Positions 52,361 to 61,228 of a DNA stretch of 64,000 nt are shown one piece after another. Position numbers and translations under genes: made by a program. The notes beneath the pieces were generated by a model. That model ran no database searches, had not been told where the DNA came from, and saw only the letters and a list, made by a program, of their open reading frames with translations. The DNA lies in assembly GCF_030913705.1 (NCBI RefSeq), contig NZ_CP133190.1, positions 310,001-374,000 on the forward strand, read 5' to 3'. The DNA comes from Anaerocolumna sp. MB42-C2 (lineage in GTDB: Bacteria > Bacillota > Clostridia > Lachnospirales > Lachnospiraceae). How positions within the stretch are numbered: position 1 is the first letter of the stretch; each line of letters opens with the position of its first letter.

Positions 52361-53659
52361 TTAGGATATTTCATCCAATTTCCGCAAATTTTTATTCATT
52401 CGAAAAATACAACATCCTGCAAATCCAATTATCCCCAAGCAAATATAGAGCAAAGCAATTCCATTACCGGATCCTTTACCAACGATTGCTTCAAAAAATG
52501 TTAAAAAAGCAGAATTTTTTTTCATATATGGCTCGAAAACATGATCTGCCAAAAAACCACCGGTTATATTACCAATAGGGATGGAGGTATATTGTAAAGT
52601 ATTTCGCGCCGAGAACACTCTTCCCTGCATATCTACCGGAATTTTGATTCTCATAATATAATCAACATTTGCCAGCAGCAGTGGTATTAATGCATTTCCT
52701 AAAAATACGGCACTAGTCCAAATATAATAATTTCGACCAACTCCCAACATACTATTACATATTAAAAAGGAAAATGACATTATGTTTATTATTAATGGTA
52801 TTCTTCTGGATGTCTGCTGAACTTTCGATACGATAACGCTGCCAAACAGTCCGGCAATTCCAACGGCACTTGTAACAATGCCCAATTGAAAATCGTTATT
52901 TCCATTTCTTAATAATATCATAGGTGTCAGAACAGCATTATAAATTGCAGCTATAAGATTAATAAATGCCATAAACTGGATTAAACTAAAGATATCTTTT
53001 CGAACAAGGATATACTTTATCCCAATCTTACACTTTCCCCACAAGGACTCTTTCTCGACATTTGTAACCGATATTCTTGGAATCTTAACAAGTGTTAATA
53101 AAGTAATAATTGCAAAGAGAAAGGTTGAAAGATCAATTAATATTACATTTCTTAAACCGCTGAACGCATAGATGGAAGTTGCTGCCACTGGCGCAAAAAT
53201 TCCTGAAAAGGAATTAAAAAAAGATTGCAAACCACTTGTTTTTATATAATTTTCTTTGGATACGATTACAGATACGGTAACCGCCGATGCCGGAGATTGA
53301 AAGGAATCTGTTATACCTAAGATAAAATTAATCAGGTAAAGATATTCCAATCTTAATGATTTTGTCCCTAATAAAATAAATACTCCAAAAGAAAATATAG
53401 CTGCAATGGAATCAGTTACAAGCATGATTTTTTTCTTATTCCAGCTGTCACTTATCGTCCCTGCTATAAAACTGAAAAGAACTTCCGGAAATAAATAACA
53501 TACGGTCAGTAAAGATGTTGATAAAACGGACCCGCTCTCCTTATAAGACCACAGAATTAAACCAAAACTTGTCATTTTACTGCCAAATTGAGAAGCAAAT
53601 TGTCCTATTGCAAACCAATAAAAGTTAAATAATTCTTTATCCTGTTTTTTTATTTTCAC
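52361..53659 (-). CDS. MFS exporter, MefA-like (MFS_3) type
   Basis: 432 aa with twelve membrane helices. The opening FNFYWFAIGQFASQFGSKMTSFGL and motif-A-like SDSWNKKKIMLVTDS fit the MefA/EntS group of exporters, which includes macrolide pumps. The start is GTG 53659, with AGGAG 10 bases upstream. The 220-base leader carries a 13-codon peptide with a strong ribosome site and a perfect 10-bp hairpin, as in antibiotic-induced genes. A macrolide or other ribosome-targeting substrate is therefore possible, not shown. Confidence 0.85.
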   Translation of the reverse strand: MKIKKQDKELFNFYWFAIGQFASQFGSKMTSFGLILWSYKESGSVLSTSLLTVCYLFPEVLFSFIAGTISDSWNKKKIMLVTDSIAAIFSFGVFILLGTKSLRLEYLYLINFILGITDSFQSPASAVTVSVIVSKENYIKTSGLQSFFNSFSGIFAPVAATSIYAFSGLRNVILIDLSTFLFAIITLLTLVKIPRISVTNVEKESLWGKCKIGIKYILVRKDIFSLIQFMAFINLIAAIYNAVLTPMILLRNGNNDFQLGIVTSAVGIAGLFGSVIVSKVQQTSRRIPLIINIMSFSFLICNSMLGVGRNYYIWTSAVFLGNALIPLLLANVDYIMRIKIPVDMQGRVFSARNTLQYTSIPIGNITGGFLADHVFEPYMKKNSAFLTFFEAIVGKGSGNGIALLYICLGIIGFAGCCIFRMNKNLRKLDEIS

Positions 53660-53731
53660 TCTAACTTTACTCCTATTCTTTTATCTAATAGAAAGTACAA
53701 AGTCAAAATGAGATAGATATTATCTTATATC

Positions 53732-53769
53732 CTCCATGCAATCTCTACCTTACCTGACTTTGCATGGAG
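53732..53769 (-). promoter_or_regulatory. Attenuator-like hairpin in the MFS leader
   Basis: CTCCATGCAA (minus 53769-53760) and TTGCATGGAG (53741-53732) form a perfect 10-bp stem with an 18-base loop. The 5' arm lies inside the leader-peptide reading frame, so translation of that peptide would melt or hold the stem. Confidence 0.65.
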
Positions 53770-53791
53770 CGAGAACAATACACATTTTCAT
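53750..53791 (-). CDS. Leader peptide (13 aa) upstream of the MFS exporter
   Basis: ATG 53791 with ACGGAGG 7 bases upstream encodes MKMCIVLAPCKVR and stops at TAA 53750. Its codons for Leu-Ala-Pro-Cys-Lys overlap the 5' arm of the perfect hairpin. It shows no classical RLR stalling motif, but ends near a basic pair with Pro-Cys-Lys before it. Confidence 0.6.
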   Translation of the reverse strand: MKMCIVLAPCKVR

Positions 53792-53821
53792 TTTATTACC
53801 TCCGTAATTTTGGGATAATAG

Positions 53822-53876
53822 CTCCTTTGCAACAAACTCACGCTAGGATGGCGTACGTAGTTTGTTACACTGGAGT
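53822..53876 (-). promoter_or_regulatory. Long interrupted hairpin upstream of the MFS leader peptide
   Basis: CTCC, AACAAACT and ACG (from 53822) find their complements CGT, AGTTTGTT and GGAG (to 53875) in mirror order, forming one long stem with internal loops. Its 3' side on the minus strand leads into the ribosome site of the leader peptide. Confidence 0.5.
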
Positions 53877-54048
53877 ATACTAATATATGAAAGTAATTAT
53901 ATTATATAATGTTTCATCGCACAATAATTCATTGAAATATTTTTGTAAAAAAAAAGGTGGATTTAGGTTACCGTTCACAGGCTTTATGCAGGGGAGTGAA
54001 CAGCAACAGGATTTAATCGATTTATAATATCCTTTTTTTATTTCATGT
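53877..54048. other. Spacer with hairpin and T9 run after the glycerol operon
   Basis: On the minus strand GTTCAC and GTGAAC pair around a 17-base loop near 53978-54003, followed 15 bases later by T9 (53957-53949). It probably ends the DUF1667 transcript, though the stem is not adjacent to the T run. Confidence 0.45.
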
Positions 54049-54420
54049 TCATGCTGCCTTATCAATATTTTTAGTAATTATGATATCGGCATCCGTACCT
54101 GCAACATTTTTAATCACTTTATCTCCTACATGTACCGGAGCATTTATTGTACAGGATTTTATTGCTTCCATACACTCTTTGATTTTGTCTTTTGGTATGT
54201 CCTTACTGGTTTTAACTGAAACCATTGGCGCAGTACCATTGAGTACCCTGATTGATGAGGTGACAATCCTGGTTGGATTTGTTACTTCTTTTCTGACATA
54301 ATCCTCACCTATTTTACATGAATTACCTGTTATGTTACTGATTAATCCATTTTGCATCTCTACCTGAATCATACAGCCTAATGGGCATCCAATACAGATT
54401 AAATCTCTCTTTTCCATCAT
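54049..54420 (-). CDS. DUF1667 protein of the glycerol-3-phosphate operon
   Basis: 123 aa. The N-terminus has a CIGCPLGC motif (CxxCxxxC, about residues 9-16) and a later Cys (GNSCKIGEDY), which together could bind an iron-sulfur cluster or zinc. The family is found with FAD oxidoreductases downstream of glpA-like genes in anaerobic Firmicutes, and it probably is a third subunit. It lies 58 bases after the FAD oxidoreductase gene. Molecular role unproven. Confidence 0.85.
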   Translation of the reverse strand: MMEKRDLICIGCPLGCMIQVEMQNGLISNITGNSCKIGEDYVRKEVTNPTRIVTSSIRVLNGTAPMVSVKTSKDIPKDKIKECMEAIKSCTINAPVHVGDKVIKNVAGTDADIIITKNIDKAA

Positions 54421-54477
54421 AACTCTCCAATCTTGCTTTAAACTTGTTATACAATTGATCCAGCTGTTATAACTTTT

Positions 54478-55749
54478 TTAATCTTCAATTCTAACTATGA
54501 TTTTATTTAAGGATGGGTAACGGAGCAAATCCTGCTTTTTCAGTTTTATTTCTTCCATTTCACCGGGCGCCATTATTTTCTTTTTTCTTTTTGAAAGAAG
54601 GCAGTCATCAAAATAAACACTTATATTTTTATTTTGATAGACATTGCCGACTCGAAAACGAACTGTTAAAATTTCTTCCATATTCTCAGAGTTTATCCAT
54701 TGAGGTACGGTGTATCGTACTCCATTTTCCGGAATAAGTGGAATAACTTTATCCGACATATTATCTGGCTTGGCATTAAAACTTTTCACATATTCAGAAG
54801 CATTTCTTCCTGCCACACTCGCTTCTTTGGAAACAAAATCAACCAGGTCATGCACATGTAATACATTACCGCAGGCGAATACTCCCTTTTTGTTCGTCTC
54901 TAATTTATCATTTACAATTGGACCTGAGGTAACCGGATCTAATTTTACACCCATACCTTGTGAAAGTTCATTTTCCGGTAGCAGTCCAACCGATAATAAA
55001 AGGGTATCACAAGAAATATACTCTTCCGTACCTGGTATCGGCTTTCGGTTTTCATCTACTTTCGCTAACGTAACACCTTGAATACGCTCTTTACCATCAA
55101 TATCTACAATCGTATGATTCAATTTAAGAGGTATCTGGTAATCATCCAGGCATTGGACTATATTTCTCTTTAAGCCGCCGGAGTAAGGCATTAATTCAGC
55201 TACAACCTTAACCGTTGCCCCCTCTAAAGTCATTCTTCTGGCCATTATTAATCCAATATCTCCGGAACCTAAAATAACAACTTCTTTTCCCGGCATAAGT
55301 CCCTCAATATTCAGTAAATGTTGAGCTGTACCTGCTGAGAAAATACCTGCCGGACGGTATCCCGGTATATTAAGAGCTCCCCTTGCCCGTTCACGGCATC
55401 CCATAGCCAATATAACAGCCTTTGCTTTTAGGGTAAATAAACCCTCTTCTTTGCTCATGGCAGTAATCTGTTTCTCTTCATTTATGTCAATTACCATTGT
55501 ATTCAGCTTATATTCTATCTTTAAATCATTCACCATGGTAATAAATCTGTCCGCATATTCCGGACCGGTTAGTTCTTCTTTAAAAGTATGCAATCCAAAT
55601 CCATTATGAATACATTGATTTAATATCCCACCCAATTCTTTATCCCGTTCCAGGATTAATATACTGCAACATCCGCTTTTTGAGACTTCGACGGCTGCTG
55701 CAAGACCTGCCGGTCCGCCGCCAATAATGATGATATCATAATTTTTCAT
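54478..55749 (-). CDS. FAD/NAD(P)-dependent oxidoreductase of the glycerol-3-phosphate operon
   Basis: About 423 aa from ATG 55749 (MKNYDIIIIGGGPAGLAAAV), which has GAGGAAA upstream; a start 33 bases earlier is weaker. Two dinucleotide-binding folds: GGGPAGLAAAVEV at the N-terminus (FAD) and VILGSGDIGLIMARRM at about 160 (NAD). FACGNVLHVHDLVDFV is the second FAD contact. Such proteins follow GlpA-like enzymes and may pass electrons from the iron-sulfur domain to NAD(P)+. The C-terminus (about 330-423) is unlike thioredoxin reductases. Confidence 0.88.
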   Translation of the reverse strand: MKNYDIIIIGGGPAGLAAAVEVSKSGCCSILILERDKELGGILNQCIHNGFGLHTFKEELTGPEYADRFITMVNDLKIEYKLNTMVIDINEEKQITAMSKEEGLFTLKAKAVILAMGCRERARGALNIPGYRPAGIFSAGTAQHLLNIEGLMPGKEVVILGSGDIGLIMARRMTLEGATVKVVAELMPYSGGLKRNIVQCLDDYQIPLKLNHTIVDIDGKERIQGVTLAKVDENRKPIPGTEEYISCDTLLLSVGLLPENELSQGMGVKLDPVTSGPIVNDKLETNKKGVFACGNVLHVHDLVDFVSKEASVAGRNASEYVKSFNAKPDNMSDKVIPLIPENGVRYTVPQWINSENMEEILTVRFRVGNVYQNKNISVYFDDCLLSKRKKKIMAPGEMEEIKLKKQDLLRYPSLNKIIVRIED

Positions 55750-55840
55750 AATAAGTGTTTCCTCTTTCCTATTATTTTTCATTTAATTCAACCTCCATAC
55801 TGACCTTTTCCAAACATTTGTTCTTCTTGGCCTGCTTTTC

Positions 55841-57286
55841 TCAATCCATATCCGGTTTTAGCAGAATATTAGATTTTCCACCACATTTCGTAATATCTTT
55901 TCTATCAACATGAAGTTCTCTCGCAAGAATCGACATAGTTTTTGGCAGGCAAAAGCCGGCTTGACACCTACCTGAACCGGCTCTGGTTCTTCTTTTAATA
56001 CCATCAAGAGTATCGGCACCTAAAGGACGATTTATGGCATCCATAATTTCTCCTTCTGTTACAGTTTCACATCGGCAAATCACATTGGCATATGCCGGGT
56101 ACTTTTTAATGAATTCTTCTCGTTCCTCATAAGTTAAAGCTAACGGATTCATTACACCTTTTCTATGGCTGATAAAATTAACCTTCTTTTCAGATGGCAG
56201 TATCTGTAACACTATTTTTTCTACAAATCTGCCAATTGCAGGTGCAGAAGACAACCCGGGTGATTCTATTCCTGCCACGTCAATAAATCCCGGAGCGTCT
56301 TTCACTTCTTCAATGATAAAATCCTCCTGCTCAGTATGGGCACGAAGTCCTGCAAAGGATGTTATGATTTTATTAGCCGGCAGCTTATTAACACTTTTCT
56401 CTGCCTTTTTTATTACTTCATTCAGGGCATCGGCAGTTGTATTAATTAATTCCTTATCCTGAATATCCAGAGCTGTTGGACCAATTAGAAGGTTTCCATG
56501 AATAGTTGGAGTTACTAAAACTCCTTTACCATATTTATTCGGTAATTGAAAAACGGTTTTATTAACAAAATTCCCAACCGTTTTATCCAGAAGACAATAT
56601 TCTCCTTTTCTTGCTGTGATAAGCATCTTATCCTCACTGACCATGTTATGGAACTTATCCGCATACACTCCGGCTGCATTAATAATAATTTTAGTATCAA
56701 ACTCTCCTTGCTTCGTTTTTACTTTGTAACAATTATCATAGGTAGTCCCTTTTATTTTTTTAATATCCATAACTTCCGTATTCAGTTTAAATTCCACTCC
56801 ATTAACAAATGCATTTTCCGCAAGTGCTATTGTTAAATTAAACGGGCAGACGATACCTCCTGTAGGTGCATATAATGCAGCGCAGACCTCATCAGTGATA
56901 TTTGGTTCCATCTTAATAATTTCCTCTTTTTCAAGGATTTTAAGACCGGTTACTCCATTTTTAAGACCATTATCCAGTAACTTTTCCAGCTGCTCCCGTT
57001 CCTCTTTCTGAAAACATAGGACCAGGGAGCCATTTCTTCGAAATGCAAAATCCAGTTCATGTGACAAGTCCTCCATTAACTTATTTCCTTCAACATTAAG
57101 TTTTGCTTTCAGACTGCCTGCCTTAGCGTCATATCCCGCATGTACGATTGCACTGTTTGCTTTTGATGTGCCTTCGCACACATCGCTCTCTTTATCCAGC
57201 ACAAGAATTTTTAACTGATACCTTGATAATTCTCTTGCAATTGCACATCCGACTACCCCTGCTCCTATAATAATTACATCCAACAT
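55841..57286 (-). CDS. glpA: Anaerobic glycerol-3-phosphate dehydrogenase-like flavoprotein with BFD [2Fe-2S] domain
   Basis: 481 aa from ATG 57286 (MLDVIIIGAGVVGCAIAREL), 8 bases after AGGAGG. The DAO-type FAD domain (about 1-370) includes KANSAIVHAGYDA and GIESPGLSSAPAIG. The C-terminal BFD domain carries CRCET and a later GRCQAGFC (four Cys), binding a [2Fe-2S] cluster. It would oxidise glycerol-3-phosphate to dihydroxyacetone phosphate. It is the first gene after the GlpP-controlled terminator. No glpK or glpF is in the window. The symbol is by family and context; 2-hydroxyglutarate-type oxidases are related. Confidence 0.85.
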   Translation of the reverse strand: MLDVIIIGAGVVGCAIARELSRYQLKILVLDKESDVCEGTSKANSAIVHAGYDAKAGSLKAKLNVEGNKLMEDLSHELDFAFRRNGSLVLCFQKEEREQLEKLLDNGLKNGVTGLKILEKEEIIKMEPNITDEVCAALYAPTGGIVCPFNLTIALAENAFVNGVEFKLNTEVMDIKKIKGTTYDNCYKVKTKQGEFDTKIIINAAGVYADKFHNMVSEDKMLITARKGEYCLLDKTVGNFVNKTVFQLPNKYGKGVLVTPTIHGNLLIGPTALDIQDKELINTTADALNEVIKKAEKSVNKLPANKIITSFAGLRAHTEQEDFIIEEVKDAPGFIDVAGIESPGLSSAPAIGRFVEKIVLQILPSEKKVNFISHRKGVMNPLALTYEEREEFIKKYPAYANVICRCETVTEGEIMDAINRPLGADTLDGIKRRTRAGSGRCQAGFCLPKTMSILARELHVDRKDITKCGGKSNILLKPDMD

Positions 57287-57309
57287 ATGTTTTCCTCCTA
57301 AAAAGACAT

Positions 57310-57357
57310 AAAAAAAAGCAAGCAAACAACATCTTGTAAAGATATTGTATTTGCTTG
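57310..57357 (-). terminator. GlpP-target terminator in the glpA leader
   Basis: CAAGCAAA..ACAATATCTT pairs with AAGATGTTGTTTGCTTG (minus 57357 to 57319), followed by CT8. It lies between a promoter and the glpA ribosome site, so read-through is needed for expression; GlpP is encoded next door. Confidence 0.85.
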
Positions 57358-57394
57358 ACTCCAATTCTCACGCAATAATTATTTAATTAACTAA

Positions 57395-57423
57395 ATCATA
57401 TCATATCGATTGGTAAATTACAA
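57395..57423 (-). promoter_or_regulatory. Promoter of the glpA operon
   Basis: On the minus strand TTGTAA (57423-57418), 17 bases, TATGAT (57400-57395), about 40 bases upstream of the terminator stem and just after the glpP stop codon. Confidence 0.6.
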
Positions 57424-57431
57424 CAACTTTT

Positions 57432-57998
57432 TTACATAAACCAGACCTCCGGATTTGTGGAGGAAATAGAAACCGCACCGGCAGATAGGGCAGCAATTAC
57501 ATCTTCTTTATCTGATATAAGTCCTCCGGCGATAACCGGTACATTGGCCATAGTGCTGATGCGCTTTATCACTTTGGGCATTACACCGGGAAGTATTTCT
57601 ATATAATCCGGTTTTACCATCTCACTTTGTTTTTTTATATGTTCAAAAGCCAGGGAATCAATAACAAAAAACCGAAACACGGTAAATAGACCAAGTTCCT
57701 TAGCATGTTTAATCAATACCTGCTTCGTCGAGATAATTCCGTCTGCTTTGGTGTTATTTTTTATAAAATCTATTGCAATTTCCTTAGAGCTAAGTCCGCC
57801 TATCAAATCAATATGAATGATAGCAATACGTCCACTTTCTTTTACCGTTCTAACGATATCGGTTATTGTCAGTATGTCTCCGAATAATATAAATATGATT
57901 TTACTTTCTGATTCCAGACATTTATTTAATCCATCATAATCTTTAACAGCCGCAATGATCGGACATTCCTCCATCATATCCATAAAGCTTTTATTCAT
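57432..57998 (-). CDS. glpP: Glycerol-3-phosphate-responsive antiterminator
   Basis: 188 aa TIM-barrel-like protein of the GlpP family: FGDILTITDIVRTVKESGRI, HIDLIGGLSSKEIAIDFI, KADGIISTKQVLIKHAKELG and PVIAGGLISDKEDVIAALSAGA are its conserved blocks. With bound glycerol-3-phosphate it binds leader RNA and prevents termination. The terminator in front of glpA, transcribed on the same strand right after this gene, is the expected target. The ATG 57998 follows AAAGGGG. A hairpin-rich leader lies upstream. Confidence 0.94.
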   Translation of the reverse strand: MNKSFMDMMEECPIIAAVKDYDGLNKCLESESKIIFILFGDILTITDIVRTVKESGRIAIIHIDLIGGLSSKEIAIDFIKNNTKADGIISTKQVLIKHAKELGLFTVFRFFVIDSLAFEHIKKQSEMVKPDYIEILPGVMPKVIKRISTMANVPVIAGGLISDKEDVIAALSAGAVSISSTNPEVWFM

Positions 57999-58037
57999 AG
58001 TAGCATTCCCCTTTCAGCAATTTCCCGCTTATGTCCT

Positions 58038-58215
58038 ATTATACTTTTAAAATTAAGTTAAACTAAGTATACTAATGTCCAAACCTTTATGGGCATAAAT
58101 CCCGAAAATAGCTTCTTTTGCTATTTTTCGTTGTCTCGTATCCGAGGCTTTTGGCTCATTTGTTCCTAGCAAGACTATTCTCATTAATTATATCATAAAT
58201 CAGAAAAAATGATAA
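58038..58215 (-). promoter_or_regulatory. Promoter and hairpin-rich leader upstream of glpP
   Basis: On the minus strand TTATCA (58215-58210), 17 bases, TATAAT (58192-58187). The transcript would then form CTCG-GATA-CGAG (58146-58135), a 9-bp stem GAAAAATAGC/GCTATTTTC (58129-58104) and GGG-ATTTATG-CCC (58103-58091). A second, weaker promoter with TATAAT at 58043-58038 follows. No known riboswitch class was recognised. Confidence 0.5.
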
Positions 58216-58247
58216 TATTATTATTTAAGTGTTTCATATAAACACAA

Positions 58248-58287
58248 AAAAGCTTCTTCTGCCTTTTTAAGTAGTAAAGAAGCTTTT
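58248..58287. terminator. Terminator after the Ytr-type ABC operon
   Basis: AAAAGCTTCTT (58248-58258, bases shared with the A-run) and AAGAAGCTTTT (58277-58287) form an 11-bp stem; the minus strand continues with TTTTGTG. It ends the operon 16 bases after the permease stop. Confidence 0.8.
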
Positions 58288-58302
58288 ATATGCCGGATAA
58301 TA

Positions 58303-60357
58303 TTATTCTTCCTTTATTGACAAAGCCGTTTTAACAAACTCCGGAATCTGGTCTTTTTTAAATAGAAACGATTCCTGTCCTTTATTACCATATTCATCTT
58401 GAATAAAGGTGACAATCACGTTAACCGATTCATATGCCTCTATAAAACCAGTATTATTCCAATAATAATCCTCTGGTATTAAAGCTGCATAGATTTCTTT
58501 CATTTGTTCTTTATCCTTAAACGACTTGGTAATACCGGATACTGTTTGAGATTTACGTTCCATATCCATCTGCTTTTTGTCCATTACCTGATTATTTGAT
58601 ACTACTATTTCATCGATATTAGTTACATCCATTACTGCATCAGCATTAAACCCATGTTTCTTTAAGAAATCTATGGTTTTAATGCAGCTTGGATAGACAT
58701 TATATTGAGCTCTGTCGTCTTTAAATTCAAATATAATTCTTGCAAGCGGAATAGTATCTCTTAAATCATCTAAAGAAAGAGTAAATAATTCTTCTTTATA
58801 AATATCAAGTAATTGTTGCTTATCTTCGTTACTGAAATTGAATTTTTTATATTCGAGTACATTATCGCAGGATATAGTTTGAATATCCTGGACTTTCCAT
58901 TGATTAATTGGATAATGTCCTTCTTTATACTCTTTCCTTGCAAAAATATTTTTTAGACTATCATAATTACCTTTTAAAACATACGTTCTATAAACTGTTC
59001 TTTTGCTTTTTAAATTATATTTTACATAATAAGTATATGACTGCCGTTTCTCGGTTTCTTTTAATGGTTTTTCTAACCCTTGTTTTACTAGTTGGTATGT
59101 CACATCAAAATCGGTTAATTTCATATTTTTCAGTTGGTAACTAACATTGCTATAGTTCCTGATATCAGCGCTGTAATAATCCATATCATCATCCACGCCG
59201 GTAATTGCAACACTCATACTCTCTATTTTGGCTTTATCCGGAATATAACTATCATATCTTAAAACATCGAATCTAAAAAATCCTGCTATTAATACTACCG
59301 CTATGGCACTAAATAAAATATGTTTCTTATTATGAAATGCGCAGCGGATATCAAAATTATAGATTATCTCTATTAATGCATAGGATAATAAGAAAGAAAA
59401 TATCATTCCGAACAACCACCAGCCATCCGCTCTGTTATAGGATATTTCCCTGAAAATAATTCCTCCTCCCATTGTTATAGGGATGACAAGTAAAAATTTG
59501 ATGATTGGTTTGGATATGGAGAAGGCCATAGCTTTGCCCGCTGCTTCCGACGGCCGTTCCTTATATAAAAACAAAGCAAACCCTATCATTAGAACTATAA
59601 CTATAACAGCACTGGTTATATTAAAAAATACATCTTTATTTAGTACCTTGTTTATTTTTTGTACGGCCTCAACATAACTTCCGAGAGGGGATAAGAATAA
59701 ATATTTCGATTCAAAATCATTCCTTGCGTAATATGTTTTAAAAAAATCACTAAAATACATTTCCTTAATCAGTTTGACCATTGGTCCATACAATATAAAG
59801 ACAGCAGCTCCAAAACAGTTGATAATAAAATTACCCGTTAACATAGCCGCAATTACTAAAAGCGTATAAATTAAACAGTAATATAGTAAATTCACAACTA
59901 AAGCTGATAAAGCAATAGCGAGAATGGAACTGCTCATAAAACCGTTTATCTGTAATACGATAAAACACAATAAAAGATTAAAGATATAAGGTACAATATA
60001 GATCAAAATTCCGTTCAAATAACAAGCAGCAAACATAGTTTCCCGCTTTATTGGAATACTGTGATATAAATCTACTTTCTTTTTTGAATGCAGATAGAAA
60101 AAACTGCTTAAACCACAGATTACGGCTCCGGCAATTGTAATCATTATAAGCAATACTGACTGGGATTCCAGTAAGTTTGTTAAGGAATTAATGATATACG
60201 TGCGGGATATAACATCTCTGTAATTTCCAATCATAATAGCACAGGCAACAGGTAGAAACAAAAAAAGTACTAAAAAAGCCAGTGCTATAGCCCATATTCT
60301 TCTCTTTAAATCTTCTTTTAAAAATTTAGAAAATAAGTTTCTTGATGTCATAACCAA
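58303..60357 (-). CDS. ABC-2 transporter permease with large extracytoplasmic domain (DUF6449-like)
   Basis: 684 aa. The N-terminal half has about eight membrane helices (opening RNLFSKFLKEDLKRRIWAIAL), with the last ones at about 310-375. A C-terminal domain of about 300 residues (from FFRFDVLRYDSYIPDK) is soluble and presumably outside; this arrangement is seen in YtrC/D-like and DUF6449 permeases. It starts within the end of the ATPase gene (32-base overlap). Part of an operon led by a YtrA-type regulator, which in Bacillus responds to wall-active antibiotics. Confidence 0.82.
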   Translation of the reverse strand: MVMTSRNLFSKFLKEDLKRRIWAIALAFLVLFLFLPVACAIMIGNYRDVISRTYIINSLTNLLESQSVLLIMITIAGAVICGLSSFFYLHSKKKVDLYHSIPIKRETMFAACYLNGILIYIVPYIFNLLLCFIVLQINGFMSSSILAIALSALVVNLLYYCLIYTLLVIAAMLTGNFIINCFGAAVFILYGPMVKLIKEMYFSDFFKTYYARNDFESKYLFLSPLGSYVEAVQKINKVLNKDVFFNITSAVIVIVLMIGFALFLYKERPSEAAGKAMAFSISKPIIKFLLVIPITMGGGIIFREISYNRADGWWLFGMIFSFLLSYALIEIIYNFDIRCAFHNKKHILFSAIAVVLIAGFFRFDVLRYDSYIPDKAKIESMSVAITGVDDDMDYYSADIRNYSNVSYQLKNMKLTDFDVTYQLVKQGLEKPLKETEKRQSYTYYVKYNLKSKRTVYRTYVLKGNYDSLKNIFARKEYKEGHYPINQWKVQDIQTISCDNVLEYKKFNFSNEDKQQLLDIYKEELFTLSLDDLRDTIPLARIIFEFKDDRAQYNVYPSCIKTIDFLKKHGFNADAVMDVTNIDEIVVSNNQVMDKKQMDMERKSQTVSGITKSFKDKEQMKEIYAALIPEDYYWNNTGFIEAYESVNVIVTFIQDEYGNKGQESFLFKKDQIPEFVKTALSIKEE

Positions 60358-61228
60358 CTACCTCCGTTTCACTGATAAAGATTTCTTCCAAGGTCAAGGG
60401 AAGAACTTCCGCAAAAACCGGATTAACGTCTTCAATCCGCTTAGTTATTTCTTGACCGGCTCCCCTGGCTGTTATGGTATAAAGAGAACCTCTTTTGTCT
60501 ATTTTCAGAACTTCTATCCCCTGAAATACAATATTAACGTCCTCTTCTTTTTGAAATACACATTGTATCTTGTGAATACTTAATTTCATATCAAATAAAT
60601 CTTTTGAAAATAAAATACCGCCTTTGTGAAGCAATCCTACATGATCACAGATATCCTCCAGTTCACGTAAATTATGGGAAGCAATTACCGGTGTCATATT
60701 CCGATCAGACATTTCTTTTGCAAATATACTTTTAACAGCCTGCCTCATAACCGGATCTAAACCGTCAAAAGTTTCGTCACAAAATATATACTTCGTATTG
60801 GCACATACCCCGCAAATAACAGATATTTGTTTTTTCATACCCTTGGAAAAGGTATTTATTTTCCGTTTGGGATCTAAATCAAATTGTTTCATCATCGTAT
60901 CAAACCGTTTATCATCAAAGTTCTTGTAACTGATCTTATAAAACTTTCTCATATCTTCCGGAGTGGCATTACTAAAGAAGTACTGGTCATCCGATATATA
61001 GAAAAACAATTCTTTAGCCTGGGTAGCCTCGTATACCTCCAAACCGTCCACTTTAACAGATCCGGTATCCGGTTTTAGAATACCGCATAATATCCGCAGA
61101 AAAGTACTTTTTCCTGCTCCGTTGGTTCCAATTAAACCAAATACATTACCCTCCCGTATGGAAGCTGTAATCTGATCTACGGCTATGATCTCATCAAACC
61201 GCTTTGTAACATTTGAAACTTCAATCAT
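60326..61228 (-). CDS. ABC transporter ATP-binding protein of the YtrA-type operon
   Basis: 300 aa. Walker A GTNGAGKST, signature FSKGMKKQISV, Walker B YIFCDETFDGLD and H-loop ASHN. The Walker-B context CDETFDGLD differs from the common DEPTxGLD but keeps the catalytic Glu. The C-terminal 80 residues are an accessory domain. Overlaps with its neighbours on both sides (8 and 32 bases) show tight coupling with the GntR regulator and the permease. Confidence 0.91.
   Translation of the reverse strand: MIEVSNVTKRFDEIIAVDQITASIREGNVFGLIGTNGAGKSTFLRILCGILKPDTGSVKVDGLEVYEATQAKELFFYISDDQYFFSNATPEDMRKFYKISYKNFDDKRFDTMMKQFDLDPKRKINTFSKGMKKQISVICGVCANTKYIFCDETFDGLDPVMRQAVKSIFAKEMSDRNMTPVIASHNLRELEDICDHVGLLHKGGILFSKDLFDMKLSIHKIQCVFQKEEDVNIVFQGIEVLKIDKRGSLYTITARGAGQEITKRIEDVNPVFAEVLPLTLEEIFISETEVVGYDIKKLIF

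Noticed and set aside
53880..54065. 61-codon minus-strand frame after the DUF1667 gene
   Set aside because: No ribosome site; it crosses the hairpin and T9 run that probably ends the glycerol operon.
58104..58129. GAAAATAGC/GCTATTTTTC stem as a plus-strand terminator
   Set aside because: No plus-strand gene lies upstream to be terminated; it fits better as part of the glpP leader on the minus strand.
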